Below are positions 59,823 through 64,000 of a stretch of 64,000 nucleotides of DNA, piece by piece. Source of the stretch: an uncultured Oscillospiraceae bacterium (GTDB taxonomy: Bacteria > Bacillota > Clostridia > Oscillospirales > Oscillospiraceae); the NCBI GenBank assembly GCA_910578575.1, contig CAJTQP010000003.1:5278-69277 (forward strand). Reading direction: 5' to 3'. How positions within the stretch are numbered: position 1 is the first letter of the stretch; each line of letters opens with the position of its first letter. Below the pieces are notes generated by a model. It was not told the DNA's origin, did no database searches, and saw nothing but the letters and a program-made list of their open reading frames with translations. The position numbers were made by a program, and so were the translations under genes.

Positions 59823-61166
59823 ATGAAACCACAAGCGAAAAAAATCTTCTTCATTTTTGGCATCGCCCTACTGGGGCTGGTGGTGGTCTTTCTGGTGGTC
59901 CGGATCATGCTGAATCTGGACAGCATCGCCACCACCCTCGCCGCTGTACTGGGTGCCCTGCGGCCCATCCTGCTGGGCTGTATTTTGGCCTATCTGCTCT
60001 ACCCTCTCGCCCGCTTCTCCGAGCAATTTTTGCTCTATCATAAGGTGCGGCAGAAAACGGCCCGGTCTCTCTCCACCATGTTCACCACCCTGGTGCTGCT
60101 GCTGTTCATTGTTCTGCTGATTTATTTCATCATTCCTCAGCTTTTCATCAACCTGCCCGACTTGGTGCAGCGGCTGCCCAGTATGATCCAGTCCTCCTCC
60201 CAGCAGCTATCAGACTGGTTGACTGCCCACGGGCAGCAGGCGGACATTATACAAAAGGCCACGGATACCATCACCAAAAAATTCACCGAATGGCTCTCCA
60301 CCGGCTCCCTGTCCACCCTGCTGGACCTGGCGGGCCGGGTAGCCCAGGCGGCGGTGAGTGTGTTCCACTTCCTCATCGGCATCATCGTCATGGTCTACGT
60401 GCTTATGAGCCGGGACCAGTTCGTGGGCCAGGCCAAAAAGCTCCTCTTTGCCCTGAGCCGTAACCGCAGCTTCTGCGACAGGCTTCTGCATCACCTGCGG
60501 GTCATCAACCGCATTTTCAGCAACTTCGTCTCTGGCAAGCTGTTGGACTCCCTGATCATCGGCCTGATCTGCGCCGTGTGCCTGAGTATCATGCAGATGC
60601 CCTACACCGCCCTCATCAGCATCATCGTGGGCATCACCAATATCATTCCCGTCTTTGGCCCCTTTATCGGTGCCATCCCCAGCATCTTCCTGCTGCTGCT
60701 CACCGATCCCTATAAGGCCTTGATTTTTGCCGTCTTTGTCTTTATTTTGCAGCAGGTAGACGGGAACATCATCGGCCCGAAGATTTTGGGCAACTCCACA
60801 GGCCTTTCCGCCTTTTGGGTCCTCTTCTCCCTGCTGCTGTTCAATTACTTCATGGGCTTCTGGGGCATGCTCTTGGGGGTCCCCCTCTTCGCCTCCTTCT
60901 ACTACTTGGCCAGGGAGTTCATCAACTCCCGCCTGCGGCGCAAGTCCCTGCCCATCAATACCCTAGAATATGTCAATGCCGCAGGCTTTGATGACAAGGG
61001 TGCCCTCACCCATGTGGAGCCCAAGGGCATTGAGTTCAACCCCCTCTTCCGGGGGGAGAACAGCCTGTTCAACCAACTGCGCCGGATGCTGAAGGAAAAG
61101 GCCACCCACCCCCACGGCAAGGGGAAGGCCGACCTCAGCGACGACAAACCAGACGATCAGCCCTAA
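59823..61166 (+). CDS. AI-2E family transporter (TqsA/PerM type)
   Basis: A 447-residue membrane protein with about eight helices. The family pattern includes LRPILLGCILAYLLYPLARF near the N-terminus and the C-terminal NIIPVFGPFIGAIPSIFLLLL and QVDGNIIGPKILGNSTGLSAFWVL blocks, plus a charged tail. Members export autoinducer-2 or act as Na+/H+ antiporters. The ribosome site is weak (GGAACGGAG). Fifteen bases separate it from the next membrane-protein gene, so they are likely one operon. Confidence 0.92.
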   Translation: MKPQAKKIFFIFGIALLGLVVVFLVVRIMLNLDSIATTLAAVLGALRPILLGCILAYLLYPLARFSEQFLLYHKVRQKTARSLSTMFTTLVLLLFIVLLIYFIIPQLFINLPDLVQRLPSMIQSSSQQLSDWLTAHGQQADIIQKATDTITKKFTEWLSTGSLSTLLDLAGRVAQAAVSVFHFLIGIIVMVYVLMSRDQFVGQAKKLLFALSRNRSFCDRLLHHLRVINRIFSNFVSGKLLDSLIIGLICAVCLSIMQMPYTALISIIVGITNIIPVFGPFIGAIPSIFLLLLTDPYKALIFAVFVFILQQVDGNIIGPKILGNSTGLSAFWVLFSLLLFNYFMGFWGMLLGVPLFASFYYLAREFINSRLRRKSLPINTLEYVNAAGFDDKGALTHVEPKGIEFNPLFRGENSLFNQLRRMLKEKATHPHGKGKADLSDDKPDDQP

Positions 61167-61180
61167 GGAGGCGTGGCTTC

Positions 61181-61726
61181 ATGCAAAACAAAGCCAGTAT
61201 CCGCGTGGCCTTTTGCGGCCTCTCTGCCGCCCTGATGTTGGTGGTGATGCTCTTGGGCACCATGGTCCCCTTCTCCACCTTCCTCTGTCCCGGCATCGCG
61301 GGAGCGCTGTCCATCCCGGTGCTGTGGGAATTTGGCCTGCGGCCGGGGATGCTGCTCTACGCCGCCGTGTCCATCCTCAGCCTGATCCTGGCCCCGGACA
61401 AGGAAGCCGCCTTCCTCTTCGTCTTTCTCCTGGGCTGGTATCCCATCCTGCGCCCCAAGCTCCAGCACATCCGGAAGAGGCCCCTGCGGGGGTTGGTGAA
61501 GTGGGTCATCTTCGCAGTGGCCATCTGCGCGGTGTATGCCCTGCTGCTGTTCGTGTTCACCATGCCGGAGCTCACGGCGGAGATGGAGGAATGGACCCTT
61601 CCAATCCTTACCGGCCTGCTCCTGCTTGGCAGCGTGACCTTTTTATGTTATGATATCCTCCTAGGACGCTTGCAGCTTCTCTATGTGGCCCGGCTGCGTC
61701 CCAAGCTATTCTCCCGAAATCCATGA
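61181..61726 (+). CDS. Hypothetical polytopic membrane protein
   Basis: A 181-residue protein with five or six predicted helices. The N-terminal part (RVAFCGLSAALMLVVMLLGTM ... CPGIAGALSIPVLWEFGLRPGMLLYAAVSILSLILAP) resembles small ECF-type substrate-binding membrane proteins, but no ligand motif is seen and no energising partner is adjacent. SD AAGGAGG lies upstream. It is third-to-last in a plus-strand run that ends with the SLH-GH25 lysozyme, 24 bases downstream. Confidence 0.7.
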   Translation: MQNKASIRVAFCGLSAALMLVVMLLGTMVPFSTFLCPGIAGALSIPVLWEFGLRPGMLLYAAVSILSLILAPDKEAAFLFVFLLGWYPILRPKLQHIRKRPLRGLVKWVIFAVAICAVYALLLFVFTMPELTAEMEEWTLPILTGLLLLGSVTFLCYDILLGRLQLLYVARLRPKLFSRNP

Positions 61727-61750
61727 CCCCTGACATTTGCGAGGTAATCC

Positions 61751-63205
61751 ATGAAACAAAAATTATTATCCCTGCTTCTGCTCTTCGGCTTAACGGTCTC
61801 TCTGGCCGCCCCTGCCGCCGCCGTGGAGCCCCTGCACTTCACCGACGTGCCTACGGACAGTTGGTACTATACATACGTGCAGGACCTCTACACCGCCGGT
61901 GTGGTGGACGGCATCTCCCTCACCACCTTTGGTCCCCAGGAGGATGTCACCTTAGGCCAGGCCTTAAAATTGATCCTCTTGGCGGCGGACTGCCCGGACA
62001 CCGCCCCCACCGGTGACCACTGGGCCAGCGGCTACTATAGCTTCGCCAGAGAGCAGGGCTTCCTGCCGGAGGATATCCCCACGGACCTGGACGCCCCCAT
62101 CCAACGCGTGAAGATCGCGGAAATCGCTGTGCGTGTCCTGGACCTCTCCCGTACCGGCAGCGACAATCCCTTTGCCGACACCGACAGTGAGGCCGTCCTG
62201 ACCCTCTTTGACCACGGTATTTTGTTTGGCACCGTGGTGGACGGTCAAAATCACTTCTATCCCCAGCAGAGCATCACCCGCGCGGAGATCAGCGCCATTA
62301 TCTGGCGTATGGACCACTTGGGCCAGCCCACCCCGGACCCCAAACCGGACCCGGAGCCTGACCCCAAGCCCGAACCGGACCCGAAGCCTGAGCCAGATCC
62401 AGAGCCCGACCCGAAGCCGGAACCCGATCCCAAACCGGACCCAGAGCCCGACCCTGACCCTGAACCCACCGACTACTTCAAGTGGGGCAACCATCAGATC
62501 CCCATTGCCAGTAAGATTCCTGTGAATAGCTACAACAAGGACCTGTTCCAGAAAAATGACAAGGGCTACATCACCTATAACAGCGATCAGTATACCTCCC
62601 GCATCGGCATCGACGTCTCCCGCTATCAGGGGGACATCGACTGGAAGCAGGTGAAGGAGGCCGGCGTGGAATTTGTCATCATCCGCCTGGGCTACCGGGG
62701 CTACGGCACCGGGAAAATCGTGACGGATTCCTATTTCTATAAAAACATCAAGGGTGCCCAGGCCCAGGGGCTGGACGTGGGTGTGTACTTCTTCTCCCAG
62801 GCCATCACCCCGGAGGAGGGGGCGGAGGAAGCACGGTATTGTCTGAACGCTCTGAAGGGCTACAACATCACCTATCCCATCATCTTTGACTGGGAGCCCT
62901 ACCCCGACAGCTATGATGCCCGCACCAAGGACCTGGACGACAAGATCCTCACCCAATGCGCCGTATCCTTCTGCGAGACGGTGAAAGCCGCAGGACATCA
63001 GCCCATGGTGTACGCCAACCTCACCTACTTCTACCTGCACTTCGACATGACCAAGCTGGCAGATTACCCCTTCTGGCTGGCACAGTATAGCGCCAAGCCC
63101 ACCTTCTACTATCACTTCAATATCTGGCAGTATTCCAGCACCCTGGAAGTGCCCGGCATTGAGGGCAACGTGGACATGAACGTCCATCTCATCCCCCGCA
63201 GCTAA
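61751..63205 (+). CDS. SLH-anchored GH25 lysozyme
   Basis: A 484-residue secreted enzyme. Signal peptide (residues 1-24). Three SLH repeats (about 28-195; FTDVPTDSWYYTYVQDLYTAG, FADTDSEAVLTLFDHGI). A repetitive Pro-Asp-Pro-Lys/Glu linker (about 196-237) follows, then a GH25 domain from about 285. Asp288 in IGIDVSRYQGDIDW and the DWE motif (Asp380, Glu382) are the muramidase catalytic positions. SLH at the N-terminus is opposite to the C-terminal placement in the other SLH proteins here. It probably remodels the cell's own wall, or attacks neighbours. Confidence 0.93.
   Translation: MKQKLLSLLLLFGLTVSLAAPAAAVEPLHFTDVPTDSWYYTYVQDLYTAGVVDGISLTTFGPQEDVTLGQALKLILLAADCPDTAPTGDHWASGYYSFAREQGFLPEDIPTDLDAPIQRVKIAEIAVRVLDLSRTGSDNPFADTDSEAVLTLFDHGILFGTVVDGQNHFYPQQSITRAEISAIIWRMDHLGQPTPDPKPDPEPDPKPEPDPKPEPDPEPDPKPEPDPKPDPEPDPDPEPTDYFKWGNHQIPIASKIPVNSYNKDLFQKNDKGYITYNSDQYTSRIGIDVSRYQGDIDWKQVKEAGVEFVIIRLGYRGYGTGKIVTDSYFYKNIKGAQAQGLDVGVYFFSQAITPEEGAEEARYCLNALKGYNITYPIIFDWEPYPDSYDARTKDLDDKILTQCAVSFCETVKAAGHQPMVYANLTYFYLHFDMTKLADYPFWLAQYSAKPTFYYHFNIWQYSSTLEVPGIEGNVDMNVHLIPRS
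62334..62464 (+). repeat. Pro-Asp/Pro-Lys/Glu linker repeat
   Basis: A coding tandem repeat of 6- and 12-base units (CCNGAN-type codon pairs) encoding PDPKPDPEP-like residues between SLH and GH25 domains. It is prone to length change by slippage. Confidence 0.85.
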
Positions 63206-63207
63206 CG

Positions 63208-63252
63208 ATCAAACGTGCCCTGGATGGCGAGACCGTCCAGGGCACGTTTGAT
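63208..63252. terminator. Terminator between the SLH-GH25 and HAD genes
   Basis: Perfect 17-base arms ATCAAACGTGCCCTGGA/TCCAGGGCACGTTTGAT with an 11-base loop. It lies between convergent genes. The T tract is short (TTTGAT then CCCTTT). Confidence 0.75.
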
Positions 63253-63258
63253 ATCCCT

Positions 63259-63915
63259 TTATATCTCCTGGGCCTTTTCGTAAAAGCCAGGAAAATCTGT
63301 AAGGTCCGGCAGGTAGAGGTGGCTCACCTTACGCAGGGCCCTCTGGTCACTATAGGGGTCTGCCACGCCGGCCACCCGGTATCCTGCCTGGAAGGCCGTA
63401 GACGCGGCGTGGACAGCATCCTCAAACACCCAGGTCTCCCCTATCTCCGTGCCCATCTGCTCCCGTACATAGTGGAAGAGAGCGGGGCTGCGCTTGTCCA
63501 TGCCCAGGTCGCCGCAGGTGTAGACCCCCTCCAGCAGAGGCAGCAGCTCCGTGCGCGCCAAGCCCTCCAGGATCACTGAGCGGTCCGTGGCTGTGGCCAG
63601 CGTACACGTTACGCCCCGCGCTCGCAGCGCTGTCAAAAATTCCTTGGCCCCTGCCTTGGCCTGGACCTGATGGCGGTAAAAGCTGCGGATGGTATCGTTG
63701 ATGCCGTCCTCAATGGCCTGGTGGGAGAGGGACAGCTTGTATGCCCTCTTCAAATAGACGGCACACTCCGCCAGGCTCAAGGGGAAGAGCTCTGCCCGCA
63801 GGCCAGGCCGGGCCGTGATGCCCAGGGTGGCCAAGTACCGGTCCCCCACCGTCTCCCACATGCCCATGGAGTCCAGCAAGGTCCCATCCGCGTCAAAAAT
63901 CGCCCCTTGTATCAT
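63259..63915 (-). CDS. HAD-family phosphatase (beta-phosphoglucomutase-like)
   Basis: A 218-residue HAD hydrolase. FDADGTLLDSMGMW is motif I (nucleophile Asp and acid Asp), TLATATDRSVILEGL is motif II, and the GDLGMDKRSPALF Lys region leads to VFEDAVHAASTAFQAGYRVAGV, motif IV. The helical cap lies in residues 15-85. It probably dephosphorylates a sugar phosphate or a related small metabolite; the substrate is not known. ATG 63915 is set by AAAGGG 5 bases upstream; the longer frame to 63966 has no ribosome site. Confidence 0.92.
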   Translation of the reverse strand: MIQGAIFDADGTLLDSMGMWETVGDRYLATLGITARPGLRAELFPLSLAECAVYLKRAYKLSLSHQAIEDGINDTIRSFYRHQVQAKAGAKEFLTALRARGVTCTLATATDRSVILEGLARTELLPLLEGVYTCGDLGMDKRSPALFHYVREQMGTEIGETWVFEDAVHAASTAFQAGYRVAGVADPYSDQRALRKVSHLYLPDLTDFPGFYEKAQEI

Positions 63916-64000
63916 AACTGCCCTTTCCCTCTTTCTCTTTGGAATCACACCGTAGCATTTTACCATAGTTTGTTGTACAAATCCACCCCACTGTGATACA

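Noticed and set aside
62329..62468. Repeat array that could be mistaken for a CRISPR-like or satellite element
   Set aside because: It is in frame within the GH25 gene, encodes a PDPKPDPEP-type linker and has no unique spacers.

Overview
The window is GC-rich bacterial DNA from a spore-forming, anaerobic, Gram-positive-type (monoderm) Firmicute. It most resembles a gut Clostridia/Oscillospirales genome. The evidence is sporulation and germination genes (a CotJ coat set, a CwlD-like amidase, a LysM-GH18 spore lysin), a CIRCE-controlled groES-groEL operon, rubrerythrin, acyl-CoA dehydrogenase and crotonase genes, and four S-layer-homology (SLH) surface proteins. Coding density is high. I see no tRNA, rRNA, CRISPR array, insertion sequence or prophage. 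Names are assigned by motif reading only; no database search was run.

Layout. 0-6.7 kb: the end of a carbamoyl-phosphate synthase large subunit fused to a DapF-like domain, then a ZIP metal transporter, a two-OB-fold SSB-like protein, a TolC-like secreted protein and an acyl-CoA dehydrogenase. 6.7-15.3 kb (minus strand): a TAXI-type TRAP transporter operon (binding lipoprotein, DUF1850 lipoprotein, fused permease), a LysM-GH18 protein, groES-groEL and an rRNA methyltransferase. 15.5-24.8 kb: two SLH proteins with an XRE regulator between them, a five-repeat treble-clef zinc protein, rubrerythrin and a LuxR-type regulator. 24.8-29.8 kb: two divergent ribbon-helix-helix regulators sharing operators, a crotonase, a multi-spanning transporter with a 43-residue lipoprotein behind it, and three small envelope or unknown proteins.

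29.8-36.4 kb: a candidate noncoding RNA, an XRE regulator, a MIF-type tautomerase, a CNNM/CorC transporter, a small Cys-rich protein overlapping radA, the radA-cwlD pair, and cotJ (a CotJA-CotJB fusion plus CotJC). 36.4-42.7 kb: a two-gene operon encoding a 1639-residue dockerin-bearing M60 metalloprotease and an SLH protein with a cohesin-like N-terminus. 42.9-48.4 kb: M3 peptidase, P1 peptidase, murC, a phosphopantetheinyl transferase and 3-methyladenine glycosylase. 48.4-52.6 kb: small regulators and membrane proteins, including an AT-richer islet. 52.9-64 kb: an amino-acid permease facing its LysR regulator, a flavin/FeS enoate reductase, TrmO, an alpha/beta hydrolase, an NfeD-SPFH pair, an AI-2E-family transporter, a membrane protein, an SLH-GH25 lysozyme and a HAD phosphatase.

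The most notable signals are: (1) the dockerin-M60 protease and cohesin-like/SLH anchor encoded as one operon, which suggests a cell-surface protease complex; (2) the CarB-DapF fusion in which both epimerase cysteines are replaced; (3) a promoter-to-terminator transcription unit at 29.8-30.0 kb with no ORF and mutually exclusive stems; (4) a CwlD homologue lacking its first zinc histidine; (5) a TolC-like protein in an apparently single-membrane organism; (6) the mosaic S-layer gene at 18.5-21.4 kb behind a palindromic operator.
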